Assembly: GCA_029862185.1 (NCBI GenBank)
Contig: JAOTXX010000016.1
Span: forward strand, 1-61,054
DNA from: Myxococcales bacterium
GTDB lineage: Bacteria > Myxococcota_A > Polyangia > Polyangiales > Houyiibacteriaceae
Direction of reading: 5' to 3'
Length of the DNA stretch: 61,054 nucleotides
Under the pieces are notes generated by a model that had not been told where the DNA came from, made no database searches, and saw only the letters and a program-made list of their open reading frames with translations. Shown here piece by piece: positions 18,401-26,698 of the stretch; positions within the stretch are counted from its first letter, which is position 1; each line of letters opens with the position of its first letter. The translations under genes were made by a program, and so were the position numbers.

Positions 18401-18984
18401 TGCCTGCCTTTCTCGGCTGCAAATACGCCGAGGCTGATACCGCTGCGACCATAGCGGTAGTCCGCGTCCGGCGCGAGCCCATTTGGCCAGCTCCATTTGT
18501 GGCTTGCCGGGTGCTCGATCGCGACCCAGGCCCCGGGTGCAAGTCGGTCCGCTGCCGCCAGCGCTTCTAGAATGGCTGGGATTGCGCCTACCTCGGAGTA
18601 AGGTGCATCGGCAAACACCAAGCTGAACGCCGTCGTCATCGGGGGAAGCTTCCGAACCACGCTTGCTGGGTCACCCAGAAGGTCCAGACGAACCGCGCGG
18701 ACTTCCTGGCCCAAGCCGAGTTCGTCTGCGCTCTGCTTGATCTGGCGAACGGCGCGGGGATCGCTATCCACCAAGACCGCGTTCGATGCGCCGCGGGACA
18801 GTGCTTCGAACCCGAGAGCCCCCGTGCCGGCAAAGAGATCCAGTACCTGAGCGCCATCGAAGGCGCCCCGCGACTCGAGCGCCGAACCGAGGGCTTCTCG
18901 CGCGCGGTCCGGAGTTGGCCTCGTGCCTCGTCCGCCCGGTGCGCCAAACCTTCGTCCCGAAAGTCGACCCCCGACTATGCGCAT
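18397..18984 (-). CDS. rsmD: 16S rRNA (guanine966-N2)-methyltransferase RsmD
   Basis: A 195-residue SAM-dependent methyltransferase that modifies G966 of 16S rRNA. It opens with MRIVGGRLSGRR, has the SAM-binding motif VLDLFAGTGALGFEALSRGA (about 47-66) and motif IV as FADAPY, where most family members have DPPY/DPPF. It overlaps coaD by 4 bp and starts 4 bp after the end of the upstream envelope-protein gene, so the three are likely one transcript. Confidence 0.94.
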   Translation of the reverse strand: MRIVGGRLSGRRFGAPGGRGTRPTPDRAREALGSALESRGAFDGAQVLDLFAGTGALGFEALSRGASNAVLVDSDPRAVRQIKQSADELGLGQEVRAVRLDLLGDPASVVRKLPPMTTAFSLVFADAPYSEVGAIPAILEALAAADRLAPGAWVAIEHPASHKWSWPNGLAPDADYRYGRSGISLGVFAAEKGRQ

Positions 18985-18988
18985 GACC

Positions 18989-19984
18989 TCAGAACTCGAG
19001 TCGAGCCGTCACGCCGCCGCGTCGCCTGCCAGCGAAGGGCGTGAGGCCTAAGCGCGCACGGTCCGATCGCTTCCTGCTCCTGGCCGATTTCACGAGCAAC
19101 CAAGTACCCACGCCTGCCGAAGCCAATCCCATGCTCAAGAACACCCACTGCAACGTCTCGTGTCGATCTGCTTTGGAGCACAGAGAGCCCAGCTCTTCAA
19201 CTCCCAAGTTACCGACCGAGGCACAAACATCGTTCACCTCCGGGCCCGCCAGCAAGCGCGCACGCTGGAAGGCAGGGTCTTTTTCGACGTTCCGGATGCT
19301 GCTCCAGCTCCACGCTGACAGCCCGAGAAACACGAGCGTTCCCGTGTAGCTGACCGCAGCGGGCCAGGCGGGGAACTCCTTGGGCCGCTCGGTCAGAAGA
19401 TCGAGAGTCGACTGGGGTGAGCCGAGCTCGGCCTCTCGACTCAAGATCAGATTCAGAGCCTGCTCTTTGCCGAACTCGTCGAGGGGCGCATCGGCTAGCG
19501 TCTGCACTTCGATCTGCCCCATCACAGCAAGCTCTTGCGGTGTGCTCTGGGATTTCGGAAATCGGAGCGTCGAGGTCTTTTCGATCTCGCCGGTCGACGT
19601 GTCGAAATAGAATAGCTCCGCTTCGAAGTCGTATCCGTATCCATCCTCGGCGAGCACCCTGGACACCGAGCCCGAGATCAGACGATCCGCTGCGATGCCT
19701 TCTGCGATTTTCGAAAGACAATCTTCGTTGGCCTCTTCGCAACCGTGAACAATCATGAACTGCTCGAGCGAGACCGCGGCGGTGTGAAGCTGCCAGCCTT
19801 CGACGGCGCTGGCGCCTGCACGAAGCCAACCGGTCAGCTCATTGGCGACGCCGTCGTCACCGTCGATCGCCCGGAGGCCAGGCACCGCGATTGTGACCTC
19901 ATTTGGCTCATCCTGAGCACCGGCAACCTGGAAGCAGCCGAGCGCGGCAACCAAAAGCGAGAATCCCCCGCGCCACTTGGTCAT
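18989..19984 (-). CDS. Hypothetical envelope protein, divergent from Ser/Thr kinase 1
   Basis: A 331-residue protein (from the ATG at 19984, MTKWRGGFSLL) with a signal peptide ending near VAGAQ. The periplasmic N-terminal domain has CLSKIAEGIAADRLISGSVSRV, a pattern like the FlgO/TolB-N-type periplasmic domains common in Myxococcota (inference). Two membrane segments follow, about 220-240 and 290-308, separated by a loop, and the C-terminus is basic (RSRKRSDRAR). An ATG 7 codons upstream is possible. It lies 4 bp before rsmD on the same strand and is divergent from the kinase gene, with which it shares the 130-bp upstream region. Confidence 0.7.
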   Translation of the reverse strand: MTKWRGGFSLLVAALGCFQVAGAQDEPNEVTIAVPGLRAIDGDDGVANELTGWLRAGASAVEGWQLHTAAVSLEQFMIVHGCEEANEDCLSKIAEGIAADRLISGSVSRVLAEDGYGYDFEAELFYFDTSTGEIEKTSTLRFPKSQSTPQELAVMGQIEVQTLADAPLDEFGKEQALNLILSREAELGSPQSTLDLLTERPKEFPAWPAAVSYTGTLVFLGLSAWSWSSIRNVEKDPAFQRARLLAGPEVNDVCASVGNLGVEELGSLCSKADRHETLQWVFLSMGLASAGVGTWLLVKSARSRKRSDRARLGLTPFAGRRRGGVTARLEF

Positions 19985-20114
19985 TTGCCCCCAATTCCCA
20001 TTCAAAAAGAATAGGTAAAACTGAAGCTCGGCGCCAAACCTGCGTCGGAGGGAGGAATTGTACTACCCGGTGCCAGATGCTACGCCTCGCGAGACTTTAG
20101 GGAAGCTTACCGAC

Positions 20115-21884
20115 ATGCGGAAGATTTGCCTTCGCTGCGGTTCGAAGTTTGGGAGCCGATCAGAGTACTGCCCTCACGATGGCAGTCTGCTCGTCACCGA
20201 CGCAGACATTGCCGATCCTTTGCTCGGCAGCGTCTTGCTCGAGCAGTTTCGGATCGATGAGCAGATCGGCACCGGCGGCATGGGCACGGTCTATCGCGCC
20301 CGCCAGACCACGGTGGACCGTGACGTCGCCATCAAGGTGTTGAAAGCCGAGCTTGCGCGCGACGAACAGGCTGTCTTCCGGTTCGAGCGCGAGGCCAGGC
20401 TCGCCATCTCGCTCGACCATCCGAACCTGGTGCGCGTGTTTCTTTCCGGGCGCCTCGCAGATGGACGGCTCTACATCGTGATGGAGCTGCTCGAGGGCCG
20501 GTCGCTGGCGGAGGAGCTCGAGCAGAACGGCCTTTTGACGCTCGAGCGCGCTCTGATCCTAATCATGAAGCTCTGCGCCGGCCTCGGCGCCGTGCACGCC
20601 GCTGGCATCGTGCACAGGGACATCAAGCCAGAGAACGTGTATCTGGTGAAGCGCGGTCGCGACGATGACTTCGTCAAGCTCGTCGACTTCGGAATCGCCC
20701 GAGTTCTCGAAGCCGACGGGATCGGGCCGACGACCACGCAAAGCGGGCGCGTCTTTGGAACGGCGACCTACATCTCGCCGGAAGCGGCCACCGGTGAAGA
20801 GACCGACGAACGAAGCGACATCTACTCGCTGGGCGTCTTGGCCTATCAGCTGCTCACCGGCGCGCTTCCGTTTGAGGGCAAGACCGCAGGGGCGGTCCTG
20901 ATGCAGCACGTGCATCAGGAGCCGCCCCTCCTTCAGACCAAAGGACGGGGCGCCGGGGTCCCCGACGAGGTCGCGCGCGTGGTCATGCGTTCGTTGAGCA
21001 AGGACCCCGATGCGCGACAGCAAACGCTAGCGGAGTTCCTCGATTCGCTTGCGGAGGCCGCAGGCAACGCGGGCTTGTTGCACGACGCGCGGGCGCTGCT
21101 CATCGGCACGATTTGGGGCGAGGAGCTCGCGGCGCCGGGCTCGTATCTCGGAGAGCTTCTCGGTTCGAGTGCACCACCGAGCTCGCCATCTCCTCTAGCG
21201 GCCACCCTGCCGGTCGCAGTGACCCGCGATCCCGACGATGACGCGTTTCTGTCGTCGGCGCCGAGGCCGTTTGGGACCACTTCGCATGAGCTGCCAACGG
21301 TGACCCGGCCCAAACGGAGGAAATACGTCTGGCTTTGGGCCTCATTGGGGGTCTTGGCGTTCCTATTTGGGATTATCGTAGCGGGTACTTGGTGGTCGCA
21401 GCGTGCTCCCCGTGCTGTCGCGGACGAGCAGACGCCCGAGCCGATCGCGGCGCCGCCGGGCCCGGTCGACGAGGACGCCACGGTTGCCGACGTCGGCACC
21501 GACACGGTCCTCGGCGAGGCCCCGGCGGTCGAGGAACCCGTTGCGGAAGAGCCGCCGGTCGAAGCGGTGGAGCTGGAGCAAGCTCCGCCGCCGCCGATAC
21601 CCGAGCCGATCGAGCCCAAGCCAAAGAAGAAGCGGACGAAGCCGAAGAAGAAGAAGACAGCGCCAGTGAGAGTGACAGCGCCAGTGCCAGCGCCAGCGCC
21701 CGTGCCCGTGACAGCGCCAGCGCCAGTGCCAGCGCCCGTGCCAGCGCCCGCGCCCGAGCCCGAGCCTGATGACGGCATCGACTGGACCGTCCCGGACTTC
21801 CCCGATGAGCCGGCGCCGCCTACCGGGACGCCCGATGCTCCGGCGCGCAATCCTGTCGTTATCGACGAACCGCCGTCGCAGTAG
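20115..21884 (+). CDS. Transmembrane Ser/Thr protein kinase 1 with N-terminal zinc ribbon
   Basis: A 589-residue Hanks-type kinase. Residues 5-22 form a zinc ribbon (CLRCGS...YCPHDG). The kinase domain follows (about 40-310) with the Gly loop GTGGMGTVY, the catalytic loop HRDIKPEN, the DFG triad and a normal SPE-type activation region. A linker leads to one membrane helix (about 404-426, LWASLGVLAFLFGIIVAG). The outside part is mostly acidic and then Pro/Ala-Val repeats (nt 21660-21770), with no recognised ligand domain. The ATG at 20115 fits the zinc ribbon; an upstream start at 20058 has no such support. It is divergent from the 18989-19984 gene. Confidence 0.93.
   Translation: MRKICLRCGSKFGSRSEYCPHDGSLLVTDADIADPLLGSVLLEQFRIDEQIGTGGMGTVYRARQTTVDRDVAIKVLKAELARDEQAVFRFEREARLAISLDHPNLVRVFLSGRLADGRLYIVMELLEGRSLAEELEQNGLLTLERALILIMKLCAGLGAVHAAGIVHRDIKPENVYLVKRGRDDDFVKLVDFGIARVLEADGIGPTTTQSGRVFGTATYISPEAATGEETDERSDIYSLGVLAYQLLTGALPFEGKTAGAVLMQHVHQEPPLLQTKGRGAGVPDEVARVVMRSLSKDPDARQQTLAEFLDSLAEAAGNAGLLHDARALLIGTIWGEELAAPGSYLGELLGSSAPPSSPSPLAATLPVAVTRDPDDDAFLSSAPRPFGTTSHELPTVTRPKRRKYVWLWASLGVLAFLFGIIVAGTWWSQRAPRAVADEQTPEPIAAPPGPVDEDATVADVGTDTVLGEAPAVEEPVAEEPPVEAVELEQAPPPPIPEPIEPKPKKKRTKPKKKKTAPVRVTAPVPAPAPVPVTAPAPVPAPVPAPAPEPEPDDGIDWTVPDFPDEPAPPTGTPDAPARNPVVIDEPPSQ
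21660..21771 (+). repeat. Low-complexity hexamer-like repeat (GCCAGC/GCCCGTGCC units)
   Basis: Inside the kinase 1 gene, imperfect 6-bp units of the form GCCAGC, GCCAGT or GCCCGT repeat for about 110 bp and encode alternating Pro-Ala-Pro-Val residues. Such tracts are prone to length change by slippage. They lie in the predicted extracytoplasmic tail, where a Pro/Ala spacer could cross the periplasm or cell wall. Confidence 0.7.
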
Positions 21885-21898
21885 CGCGCGTCCGTCCG

Positions 21899-22414
21899 CT
21901 ACTGGGCGGCCCTTCGATCTTTGCGAAGGAGTAGGCCCCAGAAACGATTGAGGGGGTGCACCGCTTCGACGCGCTCTTCTCCCCGATAGATGGGTCGATC
22001 ATGGTTGGCCCAGTCGAAGAGCCCTCCTTGGAGGTTGTAGACGTTTTGAATTCCAGCGCGCTCCAAGTCGTCGATGACCGCAGCGCTTCGATACCCGACC
22101 GAGCAGTAGACGACGACCGTGGCGTGTTCCGGAATCCTCAGGGCCGCGATGTCGGGGTGCACGGGGTCCAGGTATTGTGCGCCTTGCAGTTGGCTCACCT
22201 CCTGCTCCTCTGAATTGCGCACGTCGAGCAGAACCAACTCGCCTTTCTCGGAACCGCTCATCCAGCCCTCTAGCGTTTCGGCGTCGACCCAGCGAACATC
22301 AGGAAAGCGTGCGGAGATCAAAGCCTTCCACGCACTCGCGCTTCTCGCCGCCGTTGCAAAAGTCATGGTGACCCCGAGGGCTAGCACGGCAAACAAGAGC
22401 CAGCGACGCTTCAC
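21899..22414 (-). CDS. Secreted rhodanese-domain protein
   Basis: A 171-residue single-domain rhodanese with an N-terminal signal sequence (WLLFAVLALGVTMTFATA). The active-site loop is CSVGYRS (Cys104), matching CxxGxR. Domain features VRWVDAETLEGW and LLDVRNSEEQEVSQL are typical. Such proteins transfer sulfane sulfur or act as persulfide carriers; the location should be periplasmic. Its ATG overlaps the stop of the DUF255 gene upstream (ATGA), so the two are co-translated. Confidence 0.88.
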   Translation of the reverse strand: MKRRWLLFAVLALGVTMTFATAARSASAWKALISARFPDVRWVDAETLEGWMSGSEKGELVLLDVRNSEEQEVSQLQGAQYLDPVHPDIAALRIPEHATVVVYCSVGYRSAAVIDDLERAGIQNVYNLQGGLFDWANHDRPIYRGEERVEAVHPLNRFWGLLLRKDRRAAQ

Positions 22415-24450
22415 GCTGTCTCCAGCTGGCGGAAAAGCTCGTCAGGGCGCGTCACTGGAGCCTGGCAGCTGAACTGACGGCAGACGTAGGCGGTTACCTT
22501 GCCATCGATTTGGGCGCGACCCTCGAGGAGAGGCACGGGCGCGTCCGCCGCCCCATCGCCCGCGGCCAACACTTGGAACGGTCGGTAGCCGGTGCGCAGG
22601 ACGGCGAGCAGGGGCCCGAGCTCCCCTTGGCTTCCGACCAGGGCGACCTCTTTCGGTTCGGCGAGTATGAAGCTCGTGGCATTGAGCCATTGGGCGAAGC
22701 CCGAAGGATATTGGCTCATGAACTTGCCCATGGTCGCGATGCTTCGTTCGGCGACCTGCCAGTAGTCGCCTTCGCCGGTCAGCAGGCTGAGCTTGAGCAG
22801 CACGGTCGCGGCCACCGAGCTTCCGCTCGGCACGGCGTTGTCCTGCAGGTCTTTCGGCCGGTGGATCAACTCTTCGTGGTCGTCCGAGGTGTCGAAGAAA
22901 CCTTCGTTCTCGGTGTCGCGAAAGTGGGTGAGCATCAGCTCGCCGAGCTCGCGCGCCCAGTCAAACCAGCGCGGATCGAACGTCGCTTCGTACAGCGCCA
23001 GCAGGCCGTCGGCCAGGAAGGCATAGTCTTCGAGGTAGGCGTTGTACTTGGCGTCTGAACCCGCTTTCCAGGTTCGGAAGAGACGCCCGGACTCGCCCCG
23101 CATCGTACGATGCAAGAACTCGGCGTTCGACCTGGCAGCTTCCATGTAGTCGGGTCGGTCGAACGCCTGCCCAGCTTCAGCCAAGGCGGCGAGCATCAGA
23201 CCGTTCCAGGAGGTCAGGACCTTGTCATCGAGACCGGGCCAAATCCGCTTCGAGCGGAGCTCGTAGAGCGACGAGCGAGCCGCAGCCATGCGTGCCTGCA
23301 GCTGCCCGGCATCGATCCCGAGCTGTGCTGCAAGTGCTTCCGGGTCGAGGTGCAGGTTCACAATGTTGTGACCTTCCCAGTTCCCCTCATCCGAGACGCC
23401 GTAGATCCGCATGAAGGTGTCAGCGTCCTCGCCCAGCGCCTCACGGATCTCGTCGGCGGACCAAACGTAGAACTTGCCTTCGACACCTTCGCTATCCGCA
23501 TCCTGGCTGCTGTAGAAACCGCCGCCCTCGTGGCGCATTTCAAGCAGAATGTAGTCGAGGGTTTCCTCGGTGATTCGGCGGTACAGCTCGTTGCCCGTGA
23601 TCTGCCAGGCGTGAAGGTAGACGCGCGCGAGCTGGGCATTGTCGTAGAGCATCTTTTCGAAATGCGGAACCAGCCATCGATGGTCGACCGAGTATCGGGC
23701 AAAACCGCCACCGAGCTGATCGTAGATCCCACCCTGCGCCATCTTGCGAAGCGTGACCTCCGCCATCTCGAGGGCGTCGGAGTCGTCGACGCGGACGCGC
23801 TCCCGCAGCAGAAACTCGATCGTCATGGGTTGCGGGAACTTCGGGGCATCGCCGAAACCACCCCAGTTCGGATCGAATCGCCCCTGCAGGCCGCGAACGG
23901 CGCTTCGAAGGATCTCCGCGTCGAGCTCCTGCGCTTCGAATCCAACACCGGAAAGAGCTTGAAGCTGCTTCGCAACCTCGCCGGCGCTTCCAACGACGTT
24001 CTCGCGGTCGGTGTTCCAAGCCTGCGTGACCCCGGTCAAAATCTGCCGGAAGCTCGGCATCCCGTGGCGTGGCTCCTTTGGAAAATAGGTGCCTGCATAG
24101 AAAGGCTTTCCATCCGGCGTTAGAAAAACGGTCATCGGCCAGCCGCCGCGACCGACCATCGCTTGGACGGCCTGCATGTAGATGCTGTCGACGTCGGGGC
24201 GCTCTTCGCGATCGACTTTGACATTGATGAAGTCGGCGTTCATCTGTGCCGCCGTCGCTTCATCTTCGAACGACTCATGGGCCATCACGTGGCACCAGTG
24301 GCAGGCGGCATAGCCGATGCTGAGCAGGATCGGCTTGTCCCGCTCCTCGGCGAGCCGCATCGCCTCTGGACCCCAGGGATGCCAGTCGACCGGATTGTCG
24401 ACGTGCTGGAGTAGATACGGGCTCGTCTCATGGACAAGGTGGTTCGCCAT
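22411..24450 (-). CDS. DUF255 / YyaL-type thioredoxin-domain protein (spermatogenesis-associated protein 20-like)
   Basis: A 679-residue cytoplasmic protein. The N-terminal thioredoxin-like domain (DUF255) begins NHLVHETSPYLLQHVDNPV and has the CHWC motif at residues 50-53. The remaining two-thirds is an (alpha/alpha)6-barrel-like region as in glycoside hydrolase/epimerase folds. Length and landmark WNGLMLAALAEAG are normal for the YyaL family, whose function is not settled. It is coupled to the secreted rhodanese, suggesting a joint role in thiol or sulfur handling. Confidence 0.92.
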   Translation of the reverse strand: MANHLVHETSPYLLQHVDNPVDWHPWGPEAMRLAEERDKPILLSIGYAACHWCHVMAHESFEDEATAAQMNADFINVKVDREERPDVDSIYMQAVQAMVGRGGWPMTVFLTPDGKPFYAGTYFPKEPRHGMPSFRQILTGVTQAWNTDRENVVGSAGEVAKQLQALSGVGFEAQELDAEILRSAVRGLQGRFDPNWGGFGDAPKFPQPMTIEFLLRERVRVDDSDALEMAEVTLRKMAQGGIYDQLGGGFARYSVDHRWLVPHFEKMLYDNAQLARVYLHAWQITGNELYRRITEETLDYILLEMRHEGGGFYSSQDADSEGVEGKFYVWSADEIREALGEDADTFMRIYGVSDEGNWEGHNIVNLHLDPEALAAQLGIDAGQLQARMAAARSSLYELRSKRIWPGLDDKVLTSWNGLMLAALAEAGQAFDRPDYMEAARSNAEFLHRTMRGESGRLFRTWKAGSDAKYNAYLEDYAFLADGLLALYEATFDPRWFDWARELGELMLTHFRDTENEGFFDTSDDHEELIHRPKDLQDNAVPSGSSVAATVLLKLSLLTGEGDYWQVAERSIATMGKFMSQYPSGFAQWLNATSFILAEPKEVALVGSQGELGPLLAVLRTGYRPFQVLAAGDGAADAPVPLLEGRAQIDGKVTAYVCRQFSCQAPVTRPDELFRQLETA

Positions 24451-24544
24451 GGCTTTGCAGGAGTTTGTGGGGCTCTCGCGGCTTCAGTCAACGGGGCTCG
24501 ACGTGGTAGCCGCGCGCCCTAAGTTGCCTGAATCAGGAGGCACG

Positions 24545-24829
24545 ATGGCAAAAGCGCTTTGGCAAGGGCAGGTGATCGCGGAGTCCGATGAGTTCGAGGT
24601 CGTCGAGGGGAATGTCTACTTTCCACCGGGCGCCATCGACGAGAAGTTCTTCGAGTCGAGCGCCCATCAAAGCGTCTGCCCCTGGAAGGGTACGGCGAGC
24701 TACTACCACATCGTCGTCGACGGTCAGCGCAACGAGAATGCCGCCTGGTACTATCCGAAACCCAAAGACGCTGCCGCCAACATCGAAGGTCACATCGCCT
24801 TCTGGAAGGGCGTCACCGTCGAGCGCTAG
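24545..24829 (+). CDS. DUF427 domain protein
   Basis: A 94-residue protein of the DUF427 family, a small beta-rich fold of unknown function. Signatures are VVEGNVYFPP near the start and the CPWKGTASYYHIV segment (about 46-58), and the tail HIAFWKGVTVE. The ATG at 24545 is supported by a strong AGGAGG upstream. It is divergent from the DUF255 gene and convergent with the Nudix gene, only 7 bp away. Confidence 0.88.
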   Translation: MAKALWQGQVIAESDEFEVVEGNVYFPPGAIDEKFFESSAHQSVCPWKGTASYYHIVVDGQRNENAAWYYPKPKDAAANIEGHIAFWKGVTVER

Positions 24830-24836
24830 GAAACGC

Positions 24837-25457
24837 CTAGCGCCACGCGAACACGGGTTGATCGTAGTCGGCGACGCGGGTGTCCCGTCCGTGAATGGCA
24901 ACCTCTCGGAACTGGAACACGACCGCGGCGGTCGGGGCGAAGATGTCCTGGCCGAGAATCCGCACCGAAAGCACCGGACGATCGCTTTGTTCGATGTCGA
25001 AGAGCTTGGGGATGCCGGGCGCGTCGAGGCCCTTGATGGGGACGCGATGTGCCTCGGCGACTTCGCGTGGGTTGGGCCGGAGAATAACCTCCAACCCAGC
25101 CCAGACGACGACCGGCGTGATTCGGAAACCGGACCGCGTGGGGTAGTCGTCGAGAAGCCCCAGCACGCGATCACGCTGACACTGCAAGCCCACCTCTTCT
25201 TCGAGCTCTCTCAGGGCGGCGCCGGCTGGGTCTTCCCCCTCATCGATGCGTCCCCCGGGGAGGGCCCATTGTCCGCTGTGATTGCGAAGCGTCGACACGC
25301 GTCGAGTGATGACGAAGCAGGCTTCACCGACTGCATTCGCCACGATGGCCACCGCGACCGCCGCTGGGCGAAGCGAGGGATCGGGCGCGACGGACCGGTC
25401 GTGAGCACCGAGGTTTGCGGTGATTTGGGCGCGCAGTCTGTCGTCGGCGCTAAGCAC
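24837..25457 (-). CDS. Nudix hydrolase, CoA-pyrophosphatase-like
   Basis: A 206-residue Nudix hydrolase. The Nudix box is intact at about residues 68-90 (GGRIDEGED then RELEEEVGL), giving the metal-binding Glu residues. The preceding STLRNHSGQWALPGG resembles the coenzyme A pyrophosphatase signature LRxHxGQxxFPGG, so nucleotide-coenzyme cleavage is likely, but the substrate is not proven. It overlaps the thioesterase-like gene by 8 bp on the same strand. Confidence 0.85.
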   Translation of the reverse strand: MLSADDRLRAQITANLGAHDRSVAPDPSLRPAAVAVAIVANAVGEACFVITRRVSTLRNHSGQWALPGGRIDEGEDPAGAALRELEEEVGLQCQRDRVLGLLDDYPTRSGFRITPVVVWAGLEVILRPNPREVAEAHRVPIKGLDAPGIPKLFDIEQSDRPVLSVRILGQDIFAPTAAVVFQFREVAIHGRDTRVADYDQPVFAWR

Positions 25458-25902
25458 CCGTCGGTTTCGTTTGGCGCAATTGATAGCGATTCGACGACAC
25501 GGCTACGACCTGCCCGTTGGCATCCTTGAGCTCGCAGTCCCAGTCATAGTCGGCCTTGCCGTGCGTGTTGGCCTCGTCTTGGATCTTCGCTGCTTCCTCG
25601 GGGCTGAGTCGCACCTCGACCACGATGTCGGTCGTCGCTGGCTTCAGAAACTTGATCTCCATCCCCTTGATGAGCGGGAAGAACTTGCTCGCATCGAAGG
25701 TGGACAAGAAGATCGCGCCCCCCGGGAGCTCGGCCAGCGTGAAGAGCGCACCTGCGTACATCGTTCCGACGTGATTGATGTTCGGCTCGAGCGGCATCAT
25801 CATCTTCACGTACCCGGGCTCGAGCTCGAGAACTTTGACCTCCGTCCGCCCGGCAAAAGGAATCCCCTTCTCGATTGCAAACTTCAAGTCCATCGGATGC
25901 AT
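25450..25902 (-). CDS. PaaI/DUF4442-type hotdog thioesterase-like protein
   Basis: A 150-residue hotdog-fold protein. The central helix with NHVGTMYAGALFTLAELPGG (about 42-60) matches the DUF4442/YiiD C-terminal and PaaI thioesterase group, where this helix carries the acidic catalytic residue (Glu in LAELPG). No signal peptide. It shares an 8-bp overlap with the Nudix gene and may cooperate with it in acyl-CoA/CoA turnover (inference). It is divergent from gloB. Confidence 0.82.
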   Translation of the reverse strand: MHPMDLKFAIEKGIPFAGRTEVKVLELEPGYVKMMMPLEPNINHVGTMYAGALFTLAELPGGAIFLSTFDASKFFPLIKGMEIKFLKPATTDIVVEVRLSPEEAAKIQDEANTHGKADYDWDCELKDANGQVVAVSSNRYQLRQTKPTGA

Positions 25903-25952
25903 ATAACCGATGCGCCTAGCCAGGGCGACTGCAGGGTCGTATCTTCCCGGGC

Positions 25953-26696
25953 ATGCAGGTGGTTCCAGTTCCGTGTTTGAGCGACAATTATGCGTACCTG
26001 GTCATCAAGAACGGCCGCGCAGCCGTCGTCGACCCGTCTCAGGCCGACCCGGTGTTGAGGGCGATCGACGAGGCCGGCGTCAAGCTGAGCGAGATCTGGC
26101 TCACCCACCACCACTGGGATCACATCGGAGGGATCGAGCCGCTGATCGAAGAATGCCCCATCGAGCACGTTCGAGGCTCCAAGTACGACGCACAACAGCA
26201 GCGCATCCCGCGGCAAACCGATGCCTTATCCGACGGAGACTCCTTTGACTTCGGCGGCGCGTCCGTCGACATCGTCGAAATTCCGGGCCACACGCTCGGC
26301 GCCATCGCGTTCATTTCCGAAGGCAACCTCTTCAGCGGTGACACGCTCTTCATCGCCGGCTGCGGCCGCGTTTTCGAAGGCACGATGGCGATGATGTCTG
26401 ACTCGCTTTTGAAGCTTCGCGCGCTGCCCGCAGACACCAAGGTCTGGTGCGGCCACGAATACACCGTCAATAACCTTCGATTCGCGGCGACCGTCGAACC
26501 GAGTAACCCCGACGTCGTCAGTGCGCTCGCCCAAGCGATCGCCACGCGCGAAGCACAACGATTCACCGTGCCTGGGCGGCTGGGCCGCGAGCTCGCGACC
26601 AATCCGTTTCTGCGTTTCGACGATCCGGCTGTTGCCGCCGGACGAGATCCCGTCGCCTCGTTCACCGCGCTTCGTGAAGCCAAGGACGCGTTCTAA
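25953..26696 (+). CDS. gloB: Hydroxyacylglutathione hydrolase (glyoxalase II)
   Basis: A 247-residue metallo-beta-lactamase-fold enzyme that hydrolyses S-D-lactoylglutathione, the second step of methylglyoxal detoxification. The metal-binding motif THHHWDH is at residues 51-57, followed by GHTLGAI and the GDTLFIAGCGRVFEG segment typical of GloB. The C-terminal domain with CGHEYTVNN (glutathione-binding region) is also present. It is followed after 2 bp by the penicillin acylase-family gene. No gloA is visible nearby. Confidence 0.93.
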   Translation: MQVVPVPCLSDNYAYLVIKNGRAAVVDPSQADPVLRAIDEAGVKLSEIWLTHHHWDHIGGIEPLIEECPIEHVRGSKYDAQQQRIPRQTDALSDGDSFDFGGASVDIVEIPGHTLGAIAFISEGNLFSGDTLFIAGCGRVFEGTMAMMSDSLLKLRALPADTKVWCGHEYTVNNLRFAATVEPSNPDVVSALAQAIATREAQRFTVPGRLGRELATNPFLRFDDPAVAAGRDPVASFTALREAKDAF

Positions 26697-26698
26697 TC

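Noticed and set aside
20933-21850. Minus-strand frame rich in Gly-Ala-Thr repeats opposite kinase 1
   Set aside because: The repeat is the antisense of the Pro/Ala tract in the kinase gene and has no independent support.
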